Below, piece by piece: positions 1-11,154 of a stretch of DNA of 64,000 bases; the stretch's first letter is position 1; every line of letters begins with the position of its first letter. The notes below the pieces were generated by a model. The model saw only the letters and a program-made list of their open reading frames with translations. It did no database searches and was not told the DNA's origin. The position numbers and the translations under genes were made by a program. This DNA is from Dolomedes plantarius (taxonomy: Eukaryota; Arthropoda; Arachnida; Araneae; Dolomedidae), in contig OU015503.1 in the NCBI GenBank assembly GCA_907164885.2, forward strand, positions 70,347,988 through 70,411,987, given 5' to 3'.

Positions 1-1212
1 CAGATTTCTTTTTCCAAATTTAAAGTGGTAAGTGCAGATCGTATGCTTTAGTGATGACATACTTTGTGTGTACGTTCTTCTGAACTTGTATCACAGAATA
101 TTTTTTTTCCTAGACTGGGCTGATTTTGCACCTCTAAGAAATGCAATTTTTCAATGGTGTATCACATCAGGTGTTTCCATCAGTCAAAATATTATGGAGG
201 CTAAAATTGGACGTATATCACTACCTTATGATTCTAGTTCAGCTATCGTATATTTTCAGAGATGATCTCTGTTATCCAAAGTTTTTATACGGCCTTCTAA
301 ATTATAGTAAAACTTCTACCCCGTTCTTTCCTAAACGGGCTGATTTTGCATGTACGGAAAATGCGAATTTTCAATGGTCTATGACATCAAGTGTTTCCAT
401 CAGTCAAAATGTTATGGAGGCTAAAATCGGACATATATTACTGCCTTATGATTCTCGTTCAACTATCTTATATTTTCAGAGATAATTTCTGTTTTCCAAA
501 GTTTTTATACGGCCTTCTAAATTACAGTAAAACTTCTACCCCGTTCTTTCCTAAACGGGCTGATCTTTCCATTCTGAGAAATGCGATTTTTCAATGGCGT
601 ATCACATCAAGTGTTTCCATCAGTCAAAATGTTATGGAAGCTAAAATCGGACATATATTACTGCCTTATGATTCTCGTTCAGCTATCTTATATTTTCAGA
701 GATAATTTCTGTTTTCCAAAGTTTTTATACGGCCTTCTAAATTACAGTAAAACTTCTACCCCGTTCATTCCTAAACGGGCTGATCTTTCCCTTCTGAGAA
801 ATGCGATTTTTCAATGGCGTATCACATCAAGTGTTTCCATCAGTCAAAATGTTATGGAAGCTAAAATCGGACATATATTACTGCCTTATGATTCTAGTTC
901 AGCTATCGTATATTTTCAGAGATGATCTCTGTTTTCCAAAGTTTTTATACGGCCTTCTAAATTATACTAAAACTTTTATCCCTTTCTTTCCTAAACGGGC
1001 TAATTTTCCTCCTCTGAGAAATGCGATTTTTCTATGGTGTATCACATCAAGTGTTTCCATCAGTCAAAATATTATGGAGGCTAAAATCGGACGTATATCA
1101 CTACATTTTGATTCTTGTTCAGCTATCGTTTATTTTCAGAGATGATCTCTGTTTTCCAAACTTTTTATGCGGCCTTCTAAATTATAGTAAAACCTCTATC
1201 CAGTTTGGATGA
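1..1212. repeat. Tandem array, 220-bp unit
   Basis: A 220-bp unit recurs in register; the string TATTTTCAGA falls at 251, 471, 691, 911 and 1131, exactly 220 bases apart. Copies are about 85-95% alike by eye, and the most 5' unit (before about 110) is more decayed. The array ends near 1212. Because 220 is not a multiple of 3, the reading frame shifts by one at every unit. The overlapping open frames of about 114 codons are therefore a by-product of the repeat and not genes. It is probably a satellite or minisatellite that continues off the left edge. Confidence 0.93.
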
Positions 1213-2589
1213 ATTAATTTTAATCAAACTTTAGGAAAATGCGGGAACTGGAAAACAGCAAACAAGCCTCTATTTCGTGTAAGGCAACATTCCGTGCTGT
1301 GACAGTAGCAAACCGCATTTCTTGGCGCATTTTCATCGTGGCAATGTTTTGATGAGACGACCTCAACAAGACATGTTTCATGATTAGTTTTAATATATTC
1401 GACATCCGTGCACATCATCTCGAGATTTGGTGTGATTATTTTCTGCTAACGGAGGCACCATATAATTGAAAAGACATTGCCCCATGACCTCAATTTAGAC
1501 CCATTACACCCAGGGGCAGCATCTAGTGGGCTCGTACCATCTTTATACTCATATACCACATAGTGGTACTTTCCGATCGACGATGTCAACGTTCCTATAC
1601 CCGGCTTAAACACGGAGGTATTCAGTGGAACTTGCCCGTATTCGAACAGAGCAACTTCAGTGCCGGAGATCATTTTTAATGAAAATACAAGAAAAAAAAA
1701 CTTGCATTTTAAGGGCAGTTTGCGCAACACCATCTAAGCGAATAACTCAAAACTCAATCAAAACGCAGAAACAAATCGAATTTTAAAATATTCCTCGACT
1801 TTCCGATCCGAGGACCCAAGCTACAAAGGGTACCTGACAATATATCGTCTTGAATTTCGCCTCGGATGTTTGAGTTGAATTTATTCTCGTAAAATCCATT
1901 TATTTTGCACTTAAATTCAACGTACGGACGAAATTTCAAAGTGCAAGTCGTGACCCACCGGAGTTCACGCTTTACTTTTAATCCTCAAGTTTACCGACGA
2001 AAAATATTAGCACGCAGTATTCGAGTTTTCATCTCATATCCTATTTCGCCGGGAAATGGAATCCAATTTGTATGCAATTTTTGGCAACAGCTCACTCCTA
2101 GCGCTAGATTTCGGCGATATTGTGACGGAAATATGACCTTGCACATTACCAGATAGTACTAGCGTATCAGGAGTTGTTCTGATGATCGATTCCATTCCTA
2201 GCTATCAACAGTGCTTTTCTGTGAGTCTCTAAGCTGGCATAGGAAATGGGAATCGCTTACGTTAAATTGGATCTTTACGTATTCAGGGATGAAAAAAAGG
2301 TGTAAACAAACAGAGGTACTTCTGCAGGATTAGAATTCAGTGCTAAATGAGGAGACAGTGAAATGGATTTAATAGCAACGCTCCTATTGTGTAGATATAG
2401 TTTCCTTTATGCAAAGTCGAAAATAGCTGAAATCTTTGTTTTGCTCGCTTTTATCTAAAAAAGGCTTTCGAAACAGAAAATTAGAATTCTCGGAAAATAT
2501 ATATAAAAGAAGATCCTTTCAATGTTAGTTAAGTAAAGATACTCTATTTTTAATTCTCAAATACTACAGTTTAAAACGACCCATATATA
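1213..2589. other. No gene recognised
   Basis: This is unique-looking sequence, somewhat richer in GC than most of the window. One open frame of 95 codons lies on the - strand at 1446-1733, but I see no domain, no splice context and no repeat homology for it. I find nothing else to support. Confidence 0.5.
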
Positions 2590-3635
2590 CACTGGCTCCC
2601 AAAAGTGCTCGTACACTTACGATTTTCAATGAAATAGGGGTCTATTCATTAATTAAAATGAATATTTCAGAATGGGTATTTAATAATAAGTTCTAAAATC
2701 TATTCTTAATAAGACTACATGACATATTTTAAAAACATAGTAAAACTTTATTTTTAAGAAACCAGTAATCAAAAAGTAACAAAAATTTTATTACACAAAA
2801 GTCATCGTACACTGAAATATTTTCGGATAAATTCATAATTAAAATTATGGTGCTTTATTTTTATTTTGAATTGTAGTGGCATTTAAAATATCGTTTGGCT
2901 TTAATTTTTGCTTGCCTATTCCGTAATATTCTATTTATTATTTAAAAATGGCTAGTAGTCGTAAAGAAACAACAAACAGCATTAGAAAATTGATTGGTTT
3001 TCATCATAGTAGTGGTAATATCAGTTCGGAATATTGCTAAATTAGTTTATCGCATTCTACTGTGCCGTATGTGATAAAACGCTTTAAAGAAGAAAATCGG
3101 ATCGAAAACAAAGTAAGCAAAGGTCGTTCGGCAAAGTTAACAAAATGTGATCAGAGATCAACCCAGAGATAAACCCAATAGAACATATTTGGAGAGAACT
3201 GGAGGTTCGAGCACGAAAACACGACATTCACACGAAAAGCGAACTAAAAACAATTATGATTTAAAAATGGATGAACATTGATGCAGAAATTACAAAAGAA
3301 CTAGTGCAATCTATTCCCAGACGTATAAAAGCTGTTGTGGATGCTAAAGGATATCCTTCTAAATATTAATTTATCGAAAAATTAGAATATTTACTAATGT
3401 AGAGATTTTTTACAAGTGTACGATGACTTTTGTGAGATAAAGTTTTTGCTACTTTTTGATTATTGGTTTCTTAAAAATAAAGTGTTACTATGCTTTTAAA
3501 ATATTTCATATAGTTTTGTTAAGAGTAGATTATAAATATTATTATTAAATAACCATTTTGAAATATTAATTTTAATTAATGGATAGACCCCTATTGCATT
3601 AAAAATCGTAAGTGTCCGAAAACTTTTGGGAGTCA

Positions 3636-3638
<3 letters not shown>
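2590..3638 (+). mobile_element. Tc1/mariner element with long (224-bp) terminal inverted repeats, internally deleted
   Basis: The ends read TA|CACTGGCTCCCAAAAGT and ACTTTTGGGAGTCACTG|TA, which gives the TA target duplication of the Tc1/mariner superfamily. The inverted repeats are long: 2590-2813 matches the reverse complement of 3415-3638 almost throughout. The interior (2948-3369) holds start and end pieces of a transposase frame with the catalytic middle deleted. At 1049 bp it is shorter than an autonomous element, so it could move only with a transposase supplied elsewhere. The right end abuts a long (TA)n run. Confidence 0.9.
2948..3369 (+). pseudogene. Broken Tc1-like transposase
   Basis: The frame opens with MASSRKETTNSIRKLIGFHH, a Tc1-type N-terminal DNA-binding region. 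It has a TAA at about residue 31 and continues with VIKRFKEENRIENKV. It then jumps, at about 3155-3175, to the family's C-terminal NPIEHIWRELE motif, which carries the last catalytic Glu. It ends with a typical SIPRRIKAVVDAKGYPSKY tail and TAA. Both catalytic Asp regions are missing, so a central deletion of several hundred bases is inferred. At least two in-frame stops are present. It cannot encode an active enzyme. Confidence 0.85.

Positions 3639-3696
<58 letters not shown>
3639..3696. repeat. (TA)29 microsatellite
   Basis: A pure TA run begins at the TA target duplication of the Tc1 element to its left. It probably grew from that TA, or the element landed in an existing TA tract. Confidence 0.95.
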
Positions 3697-3699
<3 letters not shown>

Positions 3700-3974
3700 T
3701 ATTGGGCCAGAATTATTGGGATACATGCTATCCCCGCCTAGACCTTAATGCATACAGCCTAGTTTGTTGCGAAATTGTTCAGGTCTGCTATTGGTTAAAA
3801 ATATTTCGATACGAGTAATGCTGACGAATGCAATGGGAACCGCGTCTTACATCATTTCAAAACATGTGATATAAAAAAAAAATTAAATTTCATTCATACG
3901 TTTATGTATTTGTGTTCAGTGTAACGAAAAACGGAGATTTTCGAAAAAATATGCTTCGTTTTCACCATGAATAA

Positions 3975-4193
3975 GGCCGTCTGCACACTGAGCAACTCAA
4001 AAGAAACTGATAACTGACTCCAATCACAAACCAGTCCGTGATGAGTCTGGTTACAAACCCATCGACGGGTTTGTAACCAGTTGTGCCGTGTGCGTGGCTC
4101 CATTCAATTACATAGGTTACGACTCATCACGGACTGGTTTGTGATTTGTGTCAGTTATCAGTTTCTTTTGAGTTGCTCCGTGTGCAGACGGCC
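3975..4193. mobile_element. PIF/Harbinger-like MITE, fold-back, TAA target duplication
   Basis: The ends GGCCGTCTGCACAC and GTGTGCAGACGGCC are complementary, and the inverted repeats run for about 75 bp with few mismatches (3975-4048 against the right half). TAA flanks both sides (3972-3974 and 4194-4196), fitting the 3-bp TWA duplication of PIF/Harbinger. A second small palindrome (CAAACCCATCGACGGGTTTG) sits in the middle. It is 219 bp long and has no coding capacity. Confidence 0.85.
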
Positions 4194-4415
4194 TAATCCT
4201 TAGATAGTTTTAGGCTTAGCTATATACATTCATATTGGTGAAAAACAGTTGTCAAACGGGTAGATCATATTTCTGAATGCATAAAGTTAGCATAAAATCA
4301 CAAATTAACGAGCAAAGAGGAAATTTGCATAATAAAGAACTTCTATAAATCACCTTGCTGTAAGTAGAAGTTAACCTTATTTCGTGTAATTCCTGTTGTC
4401 ACAAACTCACCTGGG

Positions 4416-4959
4416 TCCCAATTCTTTTTTTAAGAAGGTCATGTTTGAGAGTATGGTGGAGTCATGGAACCAAGAATATATCAGCTCAGATAATGGTAGT
4501 TTAACCAAGAAATTTTTCCCGTCCATTAGAATGAGACTCACTTCTTGCTAACTACAAATTGACTCAGTTCCTCACAGGACATGGAAGTTTTAAGAGCTGT
4601 TTGAGTAGATTCAAATTGTGTTCGGCGACCCCCTGTGACTGCAGCGTTGGTGGCGAGGAAAATGCTGAACATGTTCTGTTTTTGTGTTCGAAGTACCGCA
4701 AGGAGAGAAATATTTTTAAATTCGCTCTTAAGGACTTAAATATTAACTGGCCTCCCAATTTCTTTCTGCTCGTTTCTGGGAAGTGTGCTTTCGGCTTATT
4801 TTGTAATTTTATTGTAAGTATTTGTAATCCTTCTTAGTTTCTTTTTTTTTGTTTTATTTTGTCTGTCTGTTTTCTTAGTGTTTTATACTTACCTCTGTAA
4901 GTTCCGTGTGATACTTTGTGGTACACGGGAATTTTATGTTTTTTTTAATAAATAAAAGA
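4416..4959 (+). mobile_element. 5'-truncated non-LTR retrotransposon (I/Jockey-like), 13-bp target duplication
   Basis: The insertion is bounded by AAACTCACCTGGG at 4403-4415 and again at 4960-4972. It carries the C-terminal end of ORF2 followed by a T-rich 3' UTR and an AATAAATAAAAG tail. The 5' truncation and poorly conserved A-rich end are usual for LINE insertions. Confidence 0.88.
4463..4837 (+). pseudogene. LINE ORF2 C-terminal fragment
   Basis: From 4559 the frame reads TQFLTGHGSFKSCLSRFKL, then C.C with GGEENAEHVLFLC. This is the Cys/His-rich segment that follows RNase H in I/Jockey-type ORF2 proteins. Upstream, in a different frame, KFFPSIRMRLTS continues the same domain, so a frameshift lies near 4540-4560. 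There is no reverse transcriptase core. It is inactive. Confidence 0.8.
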
Positions 4960-4972
4960 AAACTCACCTGGG

Positions 4973-5604
4973 AACCAAAAACTTTTTAAGACACCTAAAC
5001 AAAACCTAAACAAACAAAAACAAATACTTCGGGATTTTTCCCCGGAAAGTGCTGTCTAAACGACTTCATATAACAGGAGAAAAAACAAAACAAAGCTCTT
5101 GTGTAAAGTCTGGCCACAAAAACTGAGCTCTAAATTTCCCCACACACAAAACACACGGCGAACAAAAGACAACAAACGAAAACTGTTTTTCAGCTTTCCT
5201 TTCGAGTGACGGTCGGGAAATTTCTTCCTCTTACAATTCTATTTTGTTCACGCTGCGATCCAATTTGTCTGCGACCTTTGGACTGGAAATTGGATGTGCC
5301 CGAACCTTGAGCGTAGATATATTTCGTCGGCATTTTAACCTTGGGTGTTATTGGATGGCACTTCCTGGATATAAACTGAGCATCCTGCCGTAATCGATAT
5401 CTCGCGTAGGTTATACCACCTGCACTCTCGGGAATCTCTAATCCCGTAGAAAAGGGTGGATCACATATTTTAAATAGGATTCCAAAGCTTTTGCGCTAAA
5501 TATAAGTGAATAAACTCCGGCGTTGATCTCTGAAATTCCACGCACGCGCTGTGTGAAGATAATAATTCCCCGTACTGGAAGAAAAAGTTTAATTTTGCTT
5601 CTCC
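4973..5604. other. No gene recognised
   Basis: I see no coding or repeat structure that I can support in this stretch. Confidence 0.5.
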
Positions 5605-5812
5605 TATTTTTGGAACGAAGTTCTATCACGCGGCTTACAGCAGAGTGAACTAGCAGGAATTGTCACGTAACGAAAAAGCGTTATGCCCCCTTCATAAGAG
5701 CTTTTTCTCAAGGACTCTGTGGCTGAATGGTTATCGCATCGGGCTACGGAGTATCGGACTATCACCCAACGGAGCGAGAGGTCCCTGGTTCAAATCCCCT
5801 CACAAGCGCTGG
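5605..5812 (+). repeat. tRNA-derived SINE-like repeat, copy 1
   Basis: This stretch matches 35301-35503 along its whole length. The right half has pol III boxes: TGGCTGAATGG (A box, 5720-5730) and GGTTCAAATCC (B box, 5787-5797). The acceptor stem does not pair as a tRNA should, and about 100 bp upstream of the tRNA-like part is shared between the copies. It therefore looks like a repeat carrying a tRNA-like head and not a tRNA gene. A small hairpin, TATTCCCACTCATTCTGGGAATA, follows it. Confidence 0.72.
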
Positions 5813-5850
5813 CCGTTTCTATTCCCACTCATTCTGGGAATAGCGCAGTG

Positions 5851-5878
<28 letters not shown>
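5851..5878. repeat. (TA)n microsatellite
   Basis: About 13 TA units follow directly after the SINE-like repeat and a short hairpin. Confidence 0.9.
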
Positions 5879-5883
<5 letters not shown>

Positions 5884-5896
5884 ATACATGCATATA

Positions 5897-6069
5897 CAGT
5901 AGAGTCTAGATCTATCGTTTTTCAAGGAACCGATTGAAATGAACGATAACTCCAGGAAAACGATAGATGCGGAAACATAACAAAGCAATATGTTTGTTGG
6001 TACTGGATAAAATGGACGACACATACGGAAAAACGATGGATCCGAAAACGATCGATCGAGATTCCACTG
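5897..6069. mobile_element. pogo/Tigger-like MITE with TA target duplication
   Basis: The ends read TA|CAGTAGAGTCTAGATCTATCG and CGATCGAGATTCCACTG|TA. CAGTAGAGTC followed by a variant of CTCG is the terminal pattern of pogo-group Tc1/mariner elements. It is 173 bp long with no coding capacity. Confidence 0.8.
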
Positions 6070-6115
6070 TATATTCATATATTAAAATTATATATATTAA
6101 AATTTTTAATTTTAA

Positions 6116-6118
<3 letters not shown>

Positions 6119-6161
<43 letters not shown>

Positions 6162-6189
6162 GGAGTTGGTTGGTTGGTTGGTTGGTTGA
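6119..6189. repeat. (GA)n and (GGTT)n microsatellites
   Basis: About 20 GA units (6121-6159) are followed by a TTGG/GGTT tetranucleotide run (about 6165-6188). Confidence 0.93.
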
Positions 6190-6504
6190 TTGAATAAAAG
6201 AGGGCTGCGCTTTTTGGAGTGACAAAAATACACTAATATAATCAATAGAAATCTACATATTAAATCATGCTTAGAGTTGAAAAAAATATCGTAAGGAACT
6301 TCGTTCCTGACGGGGGTCCCCCGACCGCACAATTTATTATTATTATTTTTTTGCGTATAATGTTGTACATATTGTAAATACAGTCGAGTTTATTAAGTTT
6401 AACGTGAACCTTTATTTGAACAAATCTTTTTTTATTGTAAAATTAAAAAAAATAATCTGTAGGATAATAATATCAAAATATTTTTAATGTAGGATTAAGG
6501 CTGC

Positions 6505-7420
6505 TATGTACTAACCCCATTGGATTCGCTTTCAGCAATGTTAACCTATGGAGAAAATTTGTCCACGGATTGCCGACTTGGATTCAAAGATTTTTTTAAA
6601 AAAATTTACTCCGTCATAGAGAAAGAAATTTTACATTTGTGTACATATTTCTTTTTTTTTAAAAAAAATGCAATTGATATTTTAAAATTTAATTTTTTCG
6701 GGGAAAAATCTGGTATAGTGTGTTTTAAACGCTCATAAATATCTTCGGTGGATGAAATTTATAAAATGAATCCCTGTAGCGCTTTGCAGAAAAGTTCAGG
6801 CTATCTGGCAATACTAATTTTATTTGATTACTAGCCGGGCGAAGCCCGGCTATGCTCTAGCCCCACAAAAGAAAAAAAGGAGCCTTTTCAGGGCCATACA
6901 GATGTATTAAATTCCCGTCAACTTTCATTCCCATCGTTGCCGACAGATGGCTGCACCATACTGTGGATGGTTGATTTGATTTCTCAGCGGTGGAGTTTTA
7001 GAATTACAATATCTGTAAAACTATTAAAGTAACAGAATAACTCTAAGAAGAAAAAACTATAAGTTTTTAAAGTTCTTTCCAAATATGTAACATTTATGTA
7101 CTTTTATGAGAAAAAAAAATACCGATTTTCGACCATGTTTCAATGTCGGCCATGTTTATTCCATCGTCTGGAGATGAAATATTATTTAAAAACTGTATTT
7201 ATTTATAATTATTTTAAAGCTTTCAAACTAATCTTAGAATTATCTCAAGGCTTCAAAACATAAGTAAACGAAATTTCAACCAGATTCGTCAAGAAATGTA
7301 GATTTGTATACGTTACATACATATACATACATACATACATACATACATAGAGGCACTCTGCTTTATTTATATAGATAAGCATTTATGTACCCGTAAATAG
7401 TTGACAAAAAGATATTTTAA
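6505..7420. mobile_element. Long-inverted-repeat MITE family, copy split by a Helitron
   Basis: The left arm (6505-6830) matches 14204-14520 and 28242-28570. All share CATTGGATTCGC, AATGTTAACCTATGGAGAAAATTTG, GAGAAAGAAATTTTACA and GAAATTTATAAAATGAAT. After the Helitron (6831-7375) the match resumes at 7376 with AAGCATTTATG, GTAAATAG and TTGACAAA. The intact copies are about 400 bp with imperfect inverted ends (TAACCC.ATTGGATTCG). No coding region is present. Confidence 0.75.
6831..7375 (-). mobile_element. Non-autonomous Helitron, inserted between A and T
   Basis: Read on the - strand it starts TCTATATAAATAAAGC. It ends with the GC-rich hairpin GCCGGGCTTCGCCCGGC directly followed by CTAG, with A before and T after. 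The TC start, CTRR end with a hairpin, and A|T insertion without target duplication are the Helitron signature. The hairpin lies closer to CTAG than the usual 10-12 nt. A (CATA)n run (7311-7347) lies just inside the 5' end. It is 545 bp long and has no Rep/helicase frame. Confidence 0.75.
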
Positions 7421-8469
7421 ATAAAAAATTTGGAGGCAGTGCTTAACCCCCCCCTATTGAGAGAGAACCATAACAATCCCTCAAAATGTCAATCCTAAGG
7501 GGGGTGGAATTCTCGAACTGTCAACTGAACTCTGTCATAGGAACATGGCAGTAGTGTCACGGCCAGGGGCCGGAGCATTGAAAAGTACAGGACAAAGTAA
7601 AATAATTGTTAAATGCAAGAAAGAAACAGGGCAAATGACGGGCAATAAAAGAGAAGGGAAGAAAGCCAGCAATATACCGAAACGAAATTTAGAGAAAATG
7701 TCTGTAGCAAGAAATAGAAGATAAAAGTTGAAGAGAGTGAGTTGCACGAATAGAAGAGAAGAAAATTTATGATGGCTATAAAACAGGCCACCTGCGTGAA
7801 GCCGAAGCATGGGAAAGTTAAATTTGAGGGAGAATTTTATAAATCCCGCCCTCGATGCGCATTGGTAAAAAGGGGATTGAGAAGAGGCAGCCAAGGACGA
7901 ATGGCGATGGCATGGTAATAATTTGACCAATGGAAATTATACGAGGTGGAGTCAACATTAATAAGAAAATAATATGAAATGAGAAATAGTGAAGTCTGAG
8001 ATAACCTAAGAAGTCAGAGTTAGTCAGAAGTTTTTGAGATATAGAAGTGGTGTCAAGGCACATATACCTATGAGGAGGGTGAGTTAGAAGTTTGGAGATA
8101 CAAGTTGTCGAGCGCCCAGTATCCCGTGCCGAGGGTCTGCAAGGAGTGATGGAGTTAGAGAACCGACGATGAGCGTAGAGTGTCTGCAATGACCTACGGA
8201 GCCTTATACCAGACGAGAAAGTGCCCTAGTTCCGTGCGATGATAAATACGACGAAGTTCATCATTACGAGTGCCAGCTGCCCATGGTGATTCCACAGTCA
8301 TCTTGCGAGGTACCGACTTTGCGTTTCCTTTTTATATTGCTATCATTGCTTCTCAGTGTGTAGCCATAATAATTAATATAGAGCGCGATGAGTATAGTGT
8401 TTGAATATAAGGTGTTAATGAATTGACCGATAATTCGTACAAACAATTTAATATGATATTATGCTTATA
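7421..8469. other. Non-genic, purine-rich stretch
   Basis: Open frames on the - strand (7535-7930 and 7818-8189) are long only because the + strand is GA-rich. They show no domain and no splice context. I see nothing else to support. Confidence 0.5.
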
Positions 8470-8485
8470 TATATATATGAATTAA

Positions 8486-8870
8486 TTTAGTAGTAATGAA
8501 GTTAAGAGTAATATGTGTAGATGCAGTACGAAAGATTGTCATAATAATTGAATGAAGTAAATATATGTGTCGTAGTAATGAAGTTGAGAGTTGTAGATGA
8601 AGTACGAACGATTGTCATAATAATTGAATGAGTTAAATATATGTGTCTTAGTAATGAAATTGAGAGTAATATGTGTAGATGAAGTATGAAGGATTGTAAT
8701 GATAATGGAATGAATTAAATATAGGTGTTGTGATGAATTAATTTAGTAGGAATGAAGTTGAGAGTAATACGTGTAGATGAAGTACGAAATATTGTCATAA
8801 TAATTGAATGAGTTAAATATATGTGTCGTAAAGAATTAAGTTAGTAGTAAAGAAGTTGTGAATAATGTGT
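8486..8870. repeat. Degenerate tandem array, about 90-100-bp unit
   Basis: The phrases AATGAAGTTGAGAGTAATATGTGTAG, GAAGTACGAA.GATTGTCATAATAATTGAATGA and TTAAATATATGTGTCGTA recur four to five times, with small indels between units. Confidence 0.85.
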
Positions 8871-8880
8871 GAATATTAAA

Positions 8881-9094
8881 TGACAATGCATTAATTTAAT
8901 ACTTTTATCCAACTTTAAGTAGAATTGAAATCATTTTCAGTTAATTTTGTTTTGTAGACTGATGCAGAATCTATCGACCGGGACGGGAACGAAAAGTTAA
9001 ACGCAAGTTAACTTCCAATTAACTTCATTTTCTTTCAAGTTGATGGGATAATTCATCAAAAACATTTCAAATAAGTATTTATTAATACATAGAA
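8881..9094 (+). repeat. 214-bp direct repeat, copy 1
   Basis: It starts TGACAATGCATTAATTTAAT and ends TTATTAATACATAGAAT. The sequence is nearly identical to 10099-10312, about 1.2 kb downstream. It contains AATCTATCGACCGGGACGGG. Confidence 0.9.
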
Positions 9095-10098
9095 TACATG
9101 CCGGAGGAAATATTTAGTAACTTGTAGCGTATTATTTATGTGTTAATAATCAATAAATTAATTTGTCAATATAAACCTGAGTTGTTTCCATTATTTGGGA
9201 ATCACAATCAATCAATGCACTAACCACAATCTTTAAGCAATGAATTTAAAATAATAATCTTATCATTAGTAAGTAAAATTAATATCTAACCACCCCAATT
9301 AATAATTAACTTTCACTGCTACAAACTCCTTTCACCACAAGAGTCTGCAAGAAGAGGAAAATGGAAATACGATTTTTTTTTCTTAGTACGTAACAGCCTT
9401 AAGTTCCTGCATAATGGTCCTCCGGAAAGCAAAATTTCAGACGCTAAAACCGCCCGTCTGTACCTGGCGATTTTTCAAGGTTTTTATACATTTTAAATAG
9501 CCCATGCGACTAAATTTTTCTTCAAAATTCAAGCACTTTATAAGGAAGAAACATGATGCTGCTTACAAAGAACTTGGGTATGCATTTTACAATTCGACTT
9601 CATTAAAGTAATTAAATATTATTTATAACTTATGAAAAGGAAAAATTTAGATGAAATCGGGATAGAATTCAGAAACAAAAAAAAACCTAAAAAATTAACC
9701 ATTTAAGTGATTATAGAATCGACACCGATATTTGTTTGTAATACATTTTTAGGTGATTAAAATGCAAATACGAGGAAATTTCTTAAATATTAAGTTAGAA
9801 CTTAATATTAAGTTAGTAACCATATTAAGTTCGCTCATTTCCATGAAAACTTATGGAGGAAATGTTGTATTGATTATCGACTTTAATTTAAAGTTTTTTT
9901 CTTTAATTGTAATCCGTAGAATTTTTTTTCTCGGAAATCATTTTAATTTTTACCATGCTTTTACTAACTCGCTTTCTTGTTGTTTGTTTGTTTGTGTGTG
10001 TGTGTGTTTGTTTGTCCGGTACAAATCTTGCAATCGAATTTTTACTAACTTTCCGACTAGCTAGACATTTGAAACTTTTAGAATAGCTTAGAACACGA
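9095..10098. other. Spacer between the two direct repeats
   Basis: No coding region, tRNA primer site or polypurine tract is convincing here. The tail contains a (TG)/(TTTG) microsatellite at about 9980-10012. If the flanking repeats are short LTRs, this would be the interior of a non-autonomous element. Confidence 0.4.
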
Positions 10099-10312
10099 TG
10101 ACAATGCATTAATTTAATACTTTTATCCAACTTTAAGTAGAATTGAAATCATTTTCAGTTATTTTGTTTTGTAGACTGATGCAGAATCTATCGACCGGGA
10201 CGGGAACGAAAAGTTAAACGCAAGTTAACTTCCAATTAACTTCATTTTCTTTCAAGTTGATGGGATAATTCATCAAAAACATTTCAAATAAGTATTTATT
10301 AATACATAGAAT
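10099..10312 (+). repeat. 214-bp direct repeat, copy 2
   Basis: Partner of 8881-9094, differing at only a few bases including one deleted A in TTAATTTTG. It lies directly left of an inverted copy of the long-inverted-repeat MITE family. Confidence 0.9.
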
Positions 10313-10319
10313 TGTCAAG

Positions 10320-10587
10320 TTTATATGATTCAACAGAAAATTTAAAAATATGGTATATAAAAAGTTCTTTTTATCTTGTAATTATTAGACATTTCGTCCA
10401 CCAATAGAAATTATGTGTGTTTAAAACACAGTATACCCCAATTTTTCTAGAGAATATTTCAAATTTACGAATATAAAATGAGTCTCTTTGAAAGACTGAA
10501 AAAGATACCCGGGTAAAAAAAAATTATTTCTCTGCTTCGGAGCATAATAAAAAGAATCTTTAAATCCAAGTCGACAATCACTGGAAA
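10320..10587 (-). mobile_element. Long-inverted-repeat MITE family, partial copy on the - strand
   Basis: The reverse complement shows GGAGAAAATTTTTCC, CGACTTGGATTTAAAGATT, GTGTTTTAAAC and GGTGGACGAAAT. These phrases occur in the same order as in the copies at 6505, 14204 and 28242. The far end is not recovered. Confidence 0.65.
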
Positions 10588-11154
10588 AATTTTCTCCAGT
10601 TGTGATTCGTCTATGTACGCTTTGTAAACAATCTGAATGACCGATCCACTCGATATTGTTTTCACGGCGATCTCTTCTAATATGAGGCGGTGAAAGGCAA
10701 AGTGGTGTAAGTCACATTTTCAACTTTTTTTATTTGAGGGAAAAAATGTAATCTCCACGTTCAATTTATATTGGAATTGAAAATAATTATTATTTGCATT
10801 ATATTATACATATATAATAGCCGTTGTCTCTGTATAACACTTCCGGGCTGTACTCATCTTTCAATTGAAGCCCTCAGTAAACAAAATGCCGGTTAGGCTT
10901 AATTTCAATTTCAGATGTGGATCAGAATTTTTTCTTACCTAAAAACTAATATCTTCTCCATCAAATCACGTTTGTTTGGCCTATTTTTCTATAAAACATT
11001 CAGAACTAAATAAAATTGGATGTTTTTATCTGCATATTTAACAGTTTTTAAAAAATATGTTTACTTTTGCGATGAATTCTGAAAGTAAACAAACTTTAAT
11101 GTGAATGAATCAAGTAGCTCAAGTATTCATATCGCGTAGTCAGCTGTAAAAAAC

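Noticed and set aside
141..1145. Series of overlapping 104-114-codon frames
   Set aside because: They are copies of one 220-bp tandem unit read in successive frames; the unit is not a multiple of three and the protein has no domain.
1446..1733. 95-codon open frame on the - strand
   Set aside because: No recognisable domain, no splice sites in suitable places and no paralog in the window; treated as chance.
3496..3818. Frames encoding long YIYIYI runs
   Set aside because: Produced by the (TA)29 tract on both strands.
5717..5800. Functional tRNA gene
   Set aside because: A and B boxes are present but the acceptor and anticodon stems do not pair, and the copy at 35408 differs in the arms.
7535..8189. 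Two - strand frames of 123-131 codons
   Set aside because: They arise from purine-rich + strand sequence; hydrophobic or Ser/Pro-rich translation without any domain.
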